From Nemopilema nomurai (lineage: Eukaryota > Cnidaria > Scyphozoa > Rhizostomeae > Rhizostomatidae), in the NCBI GenBank assembly GCA_003864495.1, contig ML133436.1:1-64000 (forward strand): DNA of 64,000 bases, written 5' to 3'. Of the stretch, positions 29,501 through 38,157 are shown one piece after another. The translations under genes and the position numbers were made by a program. Numbering within the stretch: the stretch's first letter is position 1; the number at the start of each line of letters is the position of its first letter. Under the pieces are notes generated by a model. It searched no databases. It saw only the letters and a list, made by a program, of their open reading frames with translations, and was not told the origin of the DNA.

Positions 29501-31760
29501 AATTACTCATGTTAAATTATTTAAACAAATACATATATGAGTAACTGAATAGGTAACAAAATTTGAATACCAGAGTCTTTTTCATTTTCATGAAATGAAT
29601 CCTAAAAGTGAAAGAAACAGTAAATGTGGTAAATGTGAAAATACAAGGCCAGCAATGAATTTCAACAGCATTGAATAAAATTCTACAAAGTGTCAAGCAA
29701 CTGAAAACAATAATTCATGTCTCAAGAAAACCATTGATAAGTTATATGCCTTAAAATGGGCCTATCGATTTGAAACAACTATGGGACATGAACACCTGCC
29801 AGGCATAATAACCTTCAGCAGGTGCCTATCTCCAGATCTTTTATATGTTTCTTAACTCACAAACCTTTCCATTTGATATTAACCTTTCCATGCTAAGTGC
29901 TGTATTGATACACTTTTTTTAAACAAATTCAGGGAATCTCTTGATAACTTTTTTTAATACTGACTAACAATCCTTCTACTAACTTTATTCCATTCAGTTA
30001 TTTCTTCCCTTCATTATTGAGCATTCTTGTGTTGCTTTAGAATAAGTCATGTTGGATAATATTTTATTAATTTTATTAATATTTTATTTGGCAGCAGTTA
30101 ACACTCAAATAAAAACCAAATTCAAATGAAAAACTATACACACTTTTTTGCCTATTGCTAATTTTAAAAATGTTAAAAAAATACCTTAAAATATTACAAA
30201 AATACTGTTTTCTATCTGGCTTTTACAACATGGTTTCATTTAAACCTTTATTTAACCATACTTGCAAATTCCTTTTATCTTTTTAAAACACACAATGATA
30301 CTGAAATTAAAAGGAACTAATCCTCCCATTTCAAATTACTCAGCTTCAAAAAATATCAAAATCCACCCATAAGACTAAGTTGCACCATTCCAGCAAGTGC
30401 CATTCTATGTTGAAATTGTAAAATAAAGGTTAAATTCAACAATGATTGGTTTTTTAAAGAAATTGTCCTCATTGTTTTTGACAAATGCTGGTGTGGATCT
30501 TGACATATACATGCACAAGATAACCTTGGATAAAGAAAAGACCAATGACCTGATAGCATTAAAGACCAATGACCAAATAGCATTAAACATCAACAGATGT
30601 TGCCAGATATTTCAAACATATACCTTAATTTATAAATTTCAGTCATAGCCAGTTATTTTCTTTATTTTCACTTATCAATTTGATTTCTTTCAGAGATTCT
30701 TTCAGGAAACTGGCATTTCTGATCTTGAAGCAGGCAGAAACAAGTTGATGATTATGACTAACATGAACTGTCTCATTAAAATTGTACTTGTCTTTTGACT
30801 CTGAGAACTTCTTTTAACATCTAATGGGAATTTTTAAGGCTCCAAATTGAGCCAGGGCTACATTAAATGAACAACCACAGCTTCTACATGTTCATCCCAA
30901 ATCCACTTTACCAGTTTCATAGAAACAAACTAATATTGCATGTTGTCTTTACAATCATCAAGGAATGCATCTCCAGGTAACTTTTTCATGACTATTACTT
31001 TGTTGTACTCTATTCTGCATCTTCAACAGCCCTCAAAATAAGTCTTGTTTAGGTGTGCACTGAAGAGTTTCAATATCATGCCATAAAATCTATATTAGTA
31101 GCATCCCTTCAAGAGCCAAATCAACAGGAATGCTAACATGGTGCTACTATGGCCATACTTTGAACACCCTTACTAACAAGTTTGCCAGCTTAAAAATAAT
31201 AATAATAATAATAATAAATAGAAACTGTTAATAGGGGTGCTTCAGAAGGTCATCCTAGCAAGACCAGTTTCAAGGCAAGATAAGGTCAGTTGCTGCTTCA
31301 ACAAGAAAGGTGCTTGACTATTTCCCATCAAAAGGTATCTTTGGGCTGTTTCTACCTTGCATTTAACTTGGATCGTATGTAGTAATACGGTGGTTCATAT
31401 GAAAGGTTGCATGGGTTGGGATAATGAAACTATATTAAAACAAAAAAGAAACCTTTAATTCAAGTTGTTTGACATGACTTCTGAAACTACTCTACAAGTT
31501 AAAAACTTTGCAGCTCGCAAAACACGTACAAGCAAACTTTAACATGGTTGAATCTTAGGTACAATATGGCTCGTTGAAACAACATAGTATAGATTTGCCC
31601 AAACCACTGAGCTCAGTGAGATATGAGCATAGTTTCGTTTTGGCAATGGCTACCACCAGTCCAAGTCAAGACAATACACCAAACATAAGAAGACAATTAT
31701 ATTAACCTCTACGTCTTCTTGCTCTGTGTCACTATTTTGATTGGACGTACTGTTCCCCAT
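38..31760 (-). CDS. ZZEF1: ZZEF1, zinc finger ZZ-type and EF-hand domain protein (3'-truncated by window edge)
   Basis: This is a very large, many-exon gene read right to left. I placed about 56 exons, roughly 1,925 codons, against about 2,960 residues in the human protein, so the C-terminal third lies outside the left edge. The domain order matches the family: N-terminal EF-hand, DOC/APC10-like fold, long helical middle, CUB-like domain, then two ZZ zinc fingers. Diagnostic matches include FWQSDGPARSHWIR, CHSDGCDTRVRQVKAVGYR, RTRQESAERMG and GAEIFFPDAKARREH. Each aligns with the corresponding human ZZEF1 stretch as I remember it. The start is ATG at 31760, giving MGNSTS, which parallels the MGN start of human ZZEF1 and fits an N-myristoylation site. 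ZZ fingers of this protein are reported to bind histone H3 tails and SUMO; that is family knowledge, not visible here. Exon coordinates are given in the block entries below. Confidence 0.93.
3098..9573 (-). CDS. ZZEF1: ZZEF1 exons 38-49: region between CUB and ZZ domains
   Basis: Exons placed: 9446-9573, 8914-9002, 8432-8553, 7807-7886, 7111-7204, 6642-6724, 6350-6433, 5760-5913, 5336-5444, 4483-4664, 3949-4009 and 3098-3246. Each has an open frame between plausible splice sites. Clear protein-like stretches are GEIRLLHNELWSSLFRGGY, GHYLGGETMDEAVHSVFAA, FASEDLSVYDRYPALRMV, FYLFIRYLSQAVISAAS and NMERFELQMIERHLNFF. The exon at 7111-7204 is Glu/Lys-rich and probably a disordered linker. The exon at 6642-6724 has an uncertain acceptor, and the 61-bp exon at 3949-4009 rests on frame and splice sites alone. 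No catalytic motif is seen. Confidence 0.75.
3580..3640. repeat. AATC simple repeat
   Basis: About 60 bp of AATC units with AGTC variants, intronic in ZZEF1. It generates two overlapping spurious ORFs of Asn/Gln/Ser/Ile-rich composition. Confidence 0.9.
9812..11617 (-). CDS. ZZEF1: ZZEF1 exons 33-37: CUB-like domain
   Basis: Exons are 11402-11617, 11014-11081, 10489-10570, 10243-10326 and 9812-9923. They join in frame to give a CUB-like beta-sandwich: CTEFKVEFDPRCETERR, then YDYLEFTDSKDQKRKFDQ, then a segment ending NNEWGYKFK, then VSAIGRPDINVSW. The WGYKF signature and the F-x-D-P-x-C-x-T pattern recur in the ZZEF1 CUB region and in some HERC/ZZ-family proteins. Exon 33 carries a long, probably helical lead-in, LELPSVKLLQTLQSMNKEL. 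The intron between exons 36 and 37 contains the AG-rich microsatellite at about 10.08 kb. Confidence 0.85.
10076..10155. repeat. AG-rich microsatellite
   Basis: A run of (AG)n is followed by imperfect GGTAGTGAGAGCAGAGAG units. It is intronic in ZZEF1. Confidence 0.9.
11737..21697 (-). CDS. ZZEF1: ZZEF1 exons 13-32: helical middle region
   Basis: Exons placed: 21594-21697, 21032-21112, 20211-20309, 19827-19902, 19027-19088, 18498-18608, 17996-18061, 17626-17668, 16823-16942, 16221-16322, 15703-15774, 15518-15565, 15108-15178, 14769-14913, 14177-14282, 13688-13866, 13270-13335, 12761-12920, 12284-12348 and 11737-11793. Family matches are EFAIARGSLGSI, GLVFVLDS, ERLKEYDSWTSDDYKELC, DWDDSEFQMDRIQPGR, VVIKFLRTRQESAERMG, ILKIAQNIILDG and VVNVMQTLVSVAFRE. 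Most borders show good donors (gtaag or gtgag) and pyrimidine-rich acceptors. No enzymatic motif is visible, and the region has no assigned fold that I can name. The smallest exons (43-66 bp) are placed mainly by phase and neighbouring homology and are the least certain. Confidence 0.85.
14395..14535. repeat. AATC/ATCG-type simple repeat
   Basis: Imperfect four-base units (AATC with ATCG and AATG variants) run for about 140 bp in a ZZEF1 intron. Confidence 0.9.
16010..16205. repeat. AT-rich imperfect tandem repeat
   Basis: Units like ATCATAAATCACA or CATATAATCATAAATC recur about ten times with variation. It lies in the ZZEF1 intron between exons 22 and 23. Confidence 0.7.
22013..24752 (-). 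CDS. ZZEF1: ZZEF1 exons 9-12: DOC/APC10-like region
   Basis: Exons are 24520-24752, 24060-24125, 22796-23074 and 22013-22261. Exon 9 begins FLERNR and ends with SSNRGEIL. Exons 10 and 11 carry the DOC (APC10-like) beta-sandwich, with DGDTRTFWQSDGPARSHWIR running into PNVVIRQLSINVASSDESYM and SIKRCHSDGCDTR. Exon 12 holds GVTVVDATAMWYMSVL. This is one of the best conserved stretches of the family and anchors the gene call. The DOC fold in the anaphase-promoting complex helps substrate recognition; whether it does so in ZZEF1 is not established. The large exons 11 and 12 are open over their whole length. Confidence 0.92.
22385..22605. mobile_element. Intronic inverted-repeat element with an internal duplication
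   Basis: CACACACTAGAGCATTT (about 22,387-22,403) is nearly the reverse complement of AAAATGCTCTCGTGTGTG (about 22,450-22,468), forming a hairpin. A stretch of about 60 bp, GCTGAGCA.AGAACCAC then AATGACACTTTRCT, recurs at about 22,540-22,600 and ends in the same kind of terminus, AAAATGCTCCCGTGTG. This is typical of a MITE or foldback element with a second partial unit. It lies in the ZZEF1 intron between exons 11 and 12. Confidence 0.55.
23258..23345. repeat. GAGTCGAG-type minisatellite
   Basis: Imperfect direct units of about 22 bp (TATGAGTGAAGTCGAGTCGA) repeat at least twice, with further GAGTCGAG pieces to the left. It is in the ZZEF1 intron between exons 10 and 11. Confidence 0.75.
25800..31760 (-). 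CDS. ZZEF1: ZZEF1 exons 1-8: N-terminus and EF-hand
   Basis: Coding exons are 31707-31760, 29571-29601, 29135-29213, 28729-28810, 27495-27566, 26975-27042 (or 26983 if the nearer donor is used), 26382-26452 and 25800-25864. The phases of the first five join cleanly. Exon 4 needs the donor that leaves SRGE, not the GT six bases earlier. The EF-hand lies in exon 6, with loop DIEGNGIVDADQ. Loop position 12 is Gln instead of Glu; human ZZEF1 is also non-canonical there, so calcium binding is uncertain. Exon 6 joins exon 7 in frame only with the farther donor. Exon 7 ends in EYQFVPG and exon 8 continues FLDAF, matching LVPGFIDIF of the human protein. The tRNA gene sits in the intron between exons 7 and 8. 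Confidence 0.88.
26253..26325 (-). tRNA. tRNA-Lys (anticodon CTT)
   Basis: This is a complete 73-nt cloverleaf on the minus strand. The 5' acceptor GCCCGGC pairs with 3' GTTGGGC using two G-T pairs, with discriminator G. The D region reads TAGCTCAGTCGGTAGAGCA (box A) and the T arm GTGGGTTCGAGCCCCAC (box B). The anticodon loop is CTCTTAA, read as CTT, so it decodes AAG lysine. There is no intron and no encoded CCA. Five T residues follow about six bases downstream (26243-26247 on the plus strand), a good Pol III terminator. The gene lies inside a ZZEF1 intron in the same orientation. The stem pairing argues for a functional gene, not a SINE remnant. Confidence 0.96.
27469..27484. repeat. Poly-G run
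   Basis: An uninterrupted G tract of about 14-15 bases lies a few bases past the donor of ZZEF1 exon 5. A similar tract lies at about 41,752-41,763. Confidence 0.9.
31192..31220. repeat. AAT microsatellite
   Basis: About seven AAT units in the first ZZEF1 intron. Confidence 0.9.
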
Positions 31761-31900
31761 GACATGTGTCTTTACGAACCTAGCTTTCACTCAACCTTTC
31801 CGCGTTTTAAGGTCGTCCGCCATATTTGGTCCAAAATCTTTCACTGGACCTGGTTCCGCGCATGCGTACAAAATATCTTTATCCCACCAACCTTTGGATT
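31700..31900 (-). promoter_or_regulatory. ZZEF1 start region with upstream ATGs and NRF1-like site
   Basis: The main ATG is at 31760. A short upstream frame starts at 31823 (ATGGCGGACG, ten codons, stop at 31791). A second ATG at 31765 opens an overlapping frame of 18 codons that ends at 31709 inside exon 1. The element GCGCATGCGT at 31858-31867 resembles an NRF1 site, and the first upstream ATG sits in an AATATGGCGG context similar to YY1-type promoter elements. No TATA box is evident. The transcription start cannot be read from sequence, so whether both upstream ATGs are in the mRNA is inference. Confidence 0.5.
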
Positions 31901-33056
31901 TTTCAGTGTCTTCGACCAAACCGGAGGAAGAGTAACTTGAGATAATTGTAATTTTCGTCTTTACACTTGTATAGAATTTCGCCCAAAATTTTGAGAACGT
32001 CCAAACTTTTTCACTTTTATGTCACGTGATCAGTGACGTAAGGGTAACCAGTTGCCAGAACGCCTTGCTGGCAAAACAGCCAAATGGCAACCCTGGGGGA
32101 GGAGCTTTTCTGGTGGTCATTTGTGTGTTGTTTTTGTGCATGTTTGACATAAAAAAGCAAAGTTTCACATCAAAACACAGCTAAAATGCACAACAAAATA
32201 GAACTTCTTAAATTTTTGACATTTTTATCAATGCTTGGAAATAGTTTTTTACCAGAGGGAGAAATAAATTAAGCGAAATAAATTGAGCGAAATTCCCGGA
32301 GAGAAACACGATGGGATCCTGACTGCATCAAAAATGAATTAAACAACCCGGGGGAGCCTCAACCCTTCATCTTTTGCGAACCCCGTCCTAGCGATTGTCA
32401 CATGAGTGCGAGTAGGGAAGGCGAGTCATTTTTTCGTTTCAAGTGTGCGGTGCGTGGCTATGCATTACGTCATTTTTGCTCTCGATGCGAGGCTCTATTC
32501 TTGCCGAGGCTGACATGTCTATTTTGTTTATGGGGTAGTTTTAAGGGGCAATTCCGCTTCACAGAAGGGGTTTAGCCCGCGCAGCGGGGTTTCGGGGGCT
32601 AGTCTTCTGTTGTACCAAAGTATGTTTCAGCAAATTATTGGTCTACTTATATTCACGTTCCAATTGTTTCGATAATTACAATTTAAACTGAAATGATATC
32701 ATTTGAAACCAAACCAAACATCCAGGTCTTTTTTTCCGCTAGGCTGATTTTTGGTGCTTGTTTAAGTCTTTTTGATAGTTTTTTATATTTCGTTCTGTTA
32801 GTATTTGTCGTTGTTGCCAGAGGTTGCTCTAAATTATTTTGGTTTCGATTTGCTTCAAAGGTGCGATATGTTTAACTGTGGAGTTGTTCAGACGTTATTT
32901 CTTAAATGCTGCTTTTTACATTTTGTTCGTATTCTATGATCAGAATTTAACTTTTTGCTAATTTCACAAGAAAGTAATAGGTGAACGCAACTTCAATCAA
33001 TTTGTAAAGTTTCAAGAGGTAGGAGAAGAGAACGCTTTCTAGATATTTTCATGTGT
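31901..33056. other. Intergenic region upstream of ZZEF1
   Basis: This holds no supported gene. It is relatively CpG-containing near 32.28-32.52 kb compared with the surrounding AT-rich DNA. At about 32,570-32,605 there is a G/C-rich hairpin-like stretch in which TTAGCCCGCGCAGCGGGG is followed by a block ending GGGGGCTAG. The rest is AT-rich with no conserved-looking ORF. Confidence 0.4.
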
Positions 33057-33057
33057 T

Positions 33058-33285
33058 TTAATCTTCGATATTCAAAAGATCTGCATCAATCTTATCGTTT
33101 TGTAAACTTTTGTTTATATTTGTCTGCTTCTTAATGTCCATAATAATATCCCCAATTTCTTTTTGAATGACGATTAATCGGCATTCTGCGACTTTTAGCT
33201 TCCTATGTATGCGCAGCAATTCGGCGCTTGTCTTTGCTGCATATTTCTCCAGTTTTTCTAACCTCTTCAAAGTTTGCTCGTCCAT
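33058..33285 (-). CDS. Small coiled-coil ORF, likely last exon of unrecognised gene X
   Basis: This is a 75-codon open frame ending in TAA. It begins MDEQTLKRLEKLEKYAAK and stays Lys/Glu/Leu/Ile-rich with heptad-like spacing (KLKVAECRLIVIQKEIGDII), so a helical coiled coil is likely. I do not recognise the family. A pyrimidine-rich acceptor (ttttcctcctaatag) ends one base before the ATG, so it may be an internal methionine of a terminal exon instead of a true start. The frame is also open upstream to about 33,300. It lies tail to head with the EIF3B fragments and about 1.2 kb from the ZZEF1 start, all on the minus strand. Function unknown. Confidence 0.45.
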   Translation of the reverse strand: MDEQTLKRLEKLEKYAAKTSAELLRIHRKLKVAECRLIVIQKEIGDIIMDIKKQTNINKSLQNDKIDADLLNIED

Positions 33286-33327
33286 TCTATTAGGAGGAAA
33301 ATATAGCTTAGTGATTGTACGAAATTT

Positions 33328-33622
33328 TTAAATTACAACATTGGAAAAAAGCGGTGTGCGGTGATATGTGTGCAGGTTGACTTCTTTTACAATTTCACAT
33401 TGGAATGAAATTGAAGGGATTACAAATTGTCCACGGGATGAAAAGGTTGCGTTCGTTCTTTGGCTTGCTCTTAAAATTTCACTGTTCAATTCATTTATAC
33501 AAAACTGGGTAGTTGTTAACATTTGAAAATTTGTGGAGACTTGGAGGATTTGTGGAGGAATGAATTAAAAAGAAATGACAATACTTACGCAAATAGTTTT
33601 ATGTTCTTGAAACGTTGGCTAT
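33328..33622 (-). CDS. Middle exons of unrecognised gene X
   Basis: A 34-bp exon at 33589-33622 has a strong acceptor (ctgtttacag) and a strong donor (gtaagtat). It reads SQRFKNIKLFA in the frame that joins the exon-1 sequence through a split GAT codon. The next exon, ending at 33481 after the acceptor gaacag, continues in phase with EILRASQRTNATFSSRGQF and stays open to 33328. The donor of this second exon is not clear; candidates are gtaatc and gtaaaa. The agreement of phase across three pieces is the main evidence that this is a real gene. I cannot name the family. Confidence 0.4.
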
Positions 33623-33742
33623 CTGTAAACAGAAGCGGACAGTAAGGTCAAGGTTTAACGTTTGCCGTTGTAATTGTACAAATGATGGATGAAATGCATG
33701 CCCAGAAAGTGTGAAATAGGTCTACATCATAAACACACTTAC

Positions 33743-33766
33743 CATCCGCGTTTTTTCCGGCGTCAC
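33743..33766 (-). pseudogene. Truncated copy of gene X exon 1
   Basis: The sequence encoding DAGKNADG matches the end of the exon-1 ORF at 41,118-41,226 and its flank, and keeps a good donor (ggtaagtg). Everything 5' of it, including the ATG, is missing. It is joined directly to sequence that follows the EIF3B stop codon, because about 236 bp present at 41,118-41,353 are deleted here. See the finding on gene X. Confidence 0.6.
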
Positions 33767-33823
33767 ATTGCACGGTGATTTTCTTTTCTTCTTGTTCAAT
33801 TTGATCGCTGTGTTTTCAATTGA

Positions 33824-36800
33824 TCACTCGCCTTCTTCTATGATCTCGGTTTCTTCTTTAATGAAAAATTAAATGGTCTCTTCCTCGATGTCCGCATCCT
33901 CTTCAAAAGAGTCCGTTTCTAGACCTACGATTGATGACAGATTTCAGTGGTGATCAAAACAAATTGTCAGCAAAACAAATGATCAAACTATGGATCAAAC
34001 TATGGATCAAACGTACCTTAGAGGCTTCGGTATCCTCCATAATATCCTCCGCTTCAAACATCTTCTGGGATTTCTTGAAATTTTTCTTTACGTCCTATTT
34101 ACAGAAAAGAGATACTACAGACAAACAAGTGAAAATATTACATAGTTTATCTATCAATTAATTTTTGCTTCAAGGAACTTCCCGCGTCCCGTATTGGTCC
34201 AGGTGGAAAGTCTAGCTATGTACAAAAATACAATAAGTCCTGATCTCATTCTGGTATTAAATTTGAATCCATTAACCAGGAGAGGAATTTTCGCGCTTTG
34301 AAGGCGATTCCCCTTTAGTTTGATAGGATCGAGGCCCGGCCGACACAGAAAACAATGACTCTTAATATGATGAGAGGGACTCTTAATATGATGAGAGGGA
34401 CTCTTAATATGATGGGAGATGTTTTTCATAGAACACTACGAACAAAACTCTTAACCCTCAAACGCCCATCGGCGGTAACCAAACGCTCACAATGGAAGGA
34501 GACCTCAATAACATCGAATGCATATGGAAATGGAATCGAGTTTCGTTGCAAACAGTACGTTACTACACTTGACTTTACTTAAGACTGCAGACTGTTTAGG
34601 CGACTAGGCAAGGCTGCCTCTGGCAAGGAATCCTGGCTAAATTTTCAAAATTGGATAATTCAAAAAATAACGGCTTCAACAACAAAGGTCTTGCTCACGT
34701 TAGAAATGCAATGCATTTGAACCCAAAGTGTTTGCTAAGATAAAAGGCGAAAATTCATTTATGTGGAGGTTGGTAGAGCATCGGCTTACCTTGACATCAT
34801 CGTATGACTAGGTGGCTTCGGGCACCACAAAAATTGACAGACCTGGTCCATAGCCTGGGTCTGGAGCAAACGTCCTTGGAAGGACCACATGTTGAATGCA
34901 TTATCCACCTGCCAACAACAACAACAAAGTACCCCTGTATACCTTCATCACATGTGGGAGAGCAAATCATCTGGTACAAGATGAGAAAATAGCTTTGATT
35001 GGTCTTTTCAGACATTTACTGTCATCATTGCAAATCAAACAATGTAGGTTAATCACATCATTAAAGACCACGAAGAGCATTTATCACACGAAGTGACAAG
35101 GGATTCCGAGGAAACATAATCCCTGTAACATGGGGGAGGTTAATTAAGGAACTGTAGAGAATTGCACGTCTGTCAACAGTGAGGTGCATAAGGTGCAATG
35201 CCCTTAAAAGAACCATGAACTGGTGAAGCATGTTTAATAAAACTTTGTATAACAATGGTGCTTACACTTGGGACATTGAAGAGGTTCTTGGAATGGCGCT
35301 CCTGCTGGTTTGGTAACTCCATAATTACCAGCCTGGCAGGGGTGTCCTTGTCCTCTGGCACCCAGCAAGCGATTGTCTGAAGGCGACCAAGCAAAGTCCC
35401 TTGAACACAATCAAAATTGCAGTGAAGGCAGTAATACAGAGAACAGGTTTAAATCAAACACAAGCCTAACTCTGCTTGGGTTGCAGTTCTGTCTGTTGAA
35501 GGCTTTCTGTTGTCAGTCAAAATATTAGCTTTTACAATTCATATCAAGCAGACTGACACAAGATCTCAAAATCAAATCAATAGTGCCTAATGAAAACACA
35601 CCTCATCAATTTACAAGGTTTCTCCAATGACAGCCTGGTGTATAAGTTAATAAGCAAAATACTATTCACCCTCAAAAGAACTTTATTCTCATTATATATA
35701 TATATACATAAACAGTTTATGACAAGCCTTCTCAGGATTAATTATTGCTCAATGAAGAAGAAGATAAGAAGAAGATAAGAAGGACGAAGAAGGATGAAGT
35801 AGGATGAAGAAGTGACAAGAAAAGCCAGATCAACTGCCTCAGAATAAAGATGTCTCCACAAATGATCAGACGGCAATTCCTATCAAGATCGAATTCATCA
35901 TTTGGCAGTGATCAAGCAGTACCTAGTTTCAACACACATTGCATTTTATAATGAAAAGGTTATGGCACAATACAAGACATTCTATTATACAACATGAAGT
36001 GTGAAACTTACTTCATATTTGAAACCTTGATACTTTTCTTGTCTAATAATCCAAAGCTCTAAATAGATAGGTTATATATTATTAGAAAATATACAGCTCC
36101 TTGTGCTTGGTTCTATCTACAGCCAAATCACCATTTTTGACATCAATAGCAAAAGAATGAGAAACATTTATGTTTTCTTTTTTTACCGGGACTTCATAAA
36201 CTGAAAGATTGTTTCCGCTAATCCTTGCAAAGTAATTACCCTTGTGACCCCATCTTCAAGAAACAAGAATCACAGTGGCATTAACATGATACATCAAACA
36301 TTTACTTTGAGAACACAGCTTGCCTTCCTTCTCTTCAGAAACTTAGTATCATACACAACTAGATGCAATTGAGATCGACTCTAATTACATATTTTTTCTT
36401 TTTCCAAATGCTATGCAGAAATTGTCTAAAACAAATTTCCTACCAAAATAGTTTCATCATCTGCTAGTGGTCAGCTTCAAACAAACTTTCATTCAAGAGT
36501 ACTAAAATAGACTCTTATTGAAAGTCTGCACAATCAAGAATACCAAAGAAAATCAGATATATTTGTCCTGTAAATTTATCTTACAAATTTGGCCCATGTT
36601 AATTTTGCAAAAAGTTGACTACTTGTCTTACACAAGTACAATACATACTTGAAAACGGGCCATTGTGCTGATTCCCCAGGTGCAAATGCTCTTTTTCTGG
36701 CACCAGTTCTAACATCCCAAAATATTATTGACTGTAGACGAACAAAAAATGAAATATATACATATACTTTGTACCACATAGCAAGACCTTTCTTTGAACA

Positions 36801-38095
36801 TGCTCCAGTTTTTACAACTTTTGTAATGAAGACAGCAATATAAGATTATCCTACACATATTCTACACATCTACTAAGAGCATTATTTAATAAGCAAGGAC
36901 ATGCACATATCTGACACAAACAATTATTTTACAGAGTCAAACTTAACTCAAACACATTTTGAATTACTTTAAGCAAAAAAGCAATGCTTAATTGGTATAA
37001 AAAATTATTATACAATATCTGAAGGCCGACTGGCTGCAAATAGTTGAGATGCTACTTGCTGCTAATAAAACCCCAGTTTGTTCTAGCACTTTTGATTAAA
37101 ATGAACTCAAAAATGTGAGTGCATTTCATGAGCTTAAAAAGTGCAATGACATTATCAAAGTGGAGATATGCACTCTAAACTTACCATAGGATCGTTTGGG
37201 TCTATTGGTGGTGAGTAAGAGACCAGGAACCTAGTGCAAAGCAGCAATATAACAAATTGGAATCAAGCCAATCAAAGATAATCCCTCAATAAATAACTGG
37301 CTTCTTAACTACAAATGTAGGTAAGTACATTTCTTGTTGCTACAAGCTAAAATTGTTGGTTAGGAGTAAATTTTCTAATAATATTAAGGTACAATGTTAG
37401 ATATCATATTCATTATAAGGAACTCATTTCACTAACATAAACGAAAAGCTTTATTTTCAGAACAACAATGTCACTTCTAAGTATGATGTCACATGTGGTA
37501 TTAGAATCTCACAGATGGCAAATGAAAAAGAAATTATTGCTGATTTCTTTGACTAGGCAAAATCAAAACTGAAATTGTCATTTGAAGAAAGTTGCAAGGA
37601 GCCTTACGACCCTATTCACTTGACCTGATATTTCTGAAACATTAGCAGTATAGTTTACCAATGACAGAAGCTTTAAATTTGATAATAATTTTAACAACTT
37701 TAATACAGTTTCTAAAATCCCTAAAATGATTGAAAAATTTTCTTACCTTTCGCATGGGGAAAAGTTGGTCAATTGTACACCAGGGTGGTTAAATCTTTGA
37801 AGTTTTGAAAATTCTTTTCCACCCCATAGAGCAATACCTTTTTGGTGAAATGTTGCAAGATATGTACCATGTGGCGACCACTGGACACATGTTTCTGTCC
37901 AACCCTTAAAAGGTTAAAATATCTAATAGAGCCAGGACTTTACAAGCTACAAAATTTACATAGAAAATCCTTCTCTACAATTTGGTGGATGCTATTTTAC
38001 AACAAACAGCGGTTTAAAATGGGATCTGTAAGTATGAGGGAAATAAATATAAAATGCATTTAAGTATACAGTTTTGCATATAGAATATAAAAATT
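33824..38095 (-). pseudogene. EIF3B partial duplicate, copy C
   Basis: This is a near-identical copy of EIF3B exons and introns, in the same order. Matched exons are E6 37747-37904, E7 37185-37230, E8 36649-36731, E9 36187-36253, E10 36012-36058, E11 35266-35399, E17 34790-34908, E18 34017-34094 and E20 33824-33924. Exons E1-E5, E12-E16 and E19 are absent. E11 has lost five bases (near 35373) and E17 seven bases (near 34807), and both losses shift the frame. In E20 the Glu codon before FFIKEE is TAA (33869-33871). Without E19 the E18-E20 join is also out of frame. E6 to E10 keep intact frames and splice sites. It cannot encode a functional eIF3b. Confidence 0.92.
34100..34789. other. Enlarged intron of EIF3B copy C with inserted DNA
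   Basis: The matching intron in the intact gene is about 275 bp, but here it is about 695 bp. The extra roughly 430 bp lies at about 34,175-34,700, with no gene I recognise. It contains three copies of a 21-bp unit starting GACTCTTAATATGATGAGAG (34357-34418). No terminal repeats or target duplication were found, so the origin of the insert is open. Confidence 0.5.
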
Positions 38096-38157
38096 TTAAC
38101 TATCAAACTATTATGGACCAAACTATTATGGACCAAACTACTATGGATAAAACGTAC

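Noticed and set aside
31719..31940. Two plus-strand ORFs of 64-73 codons
   Set aside because: They overlap the ZZEF1 first exon and 5' region on the opposite strand and look like shadows of it.
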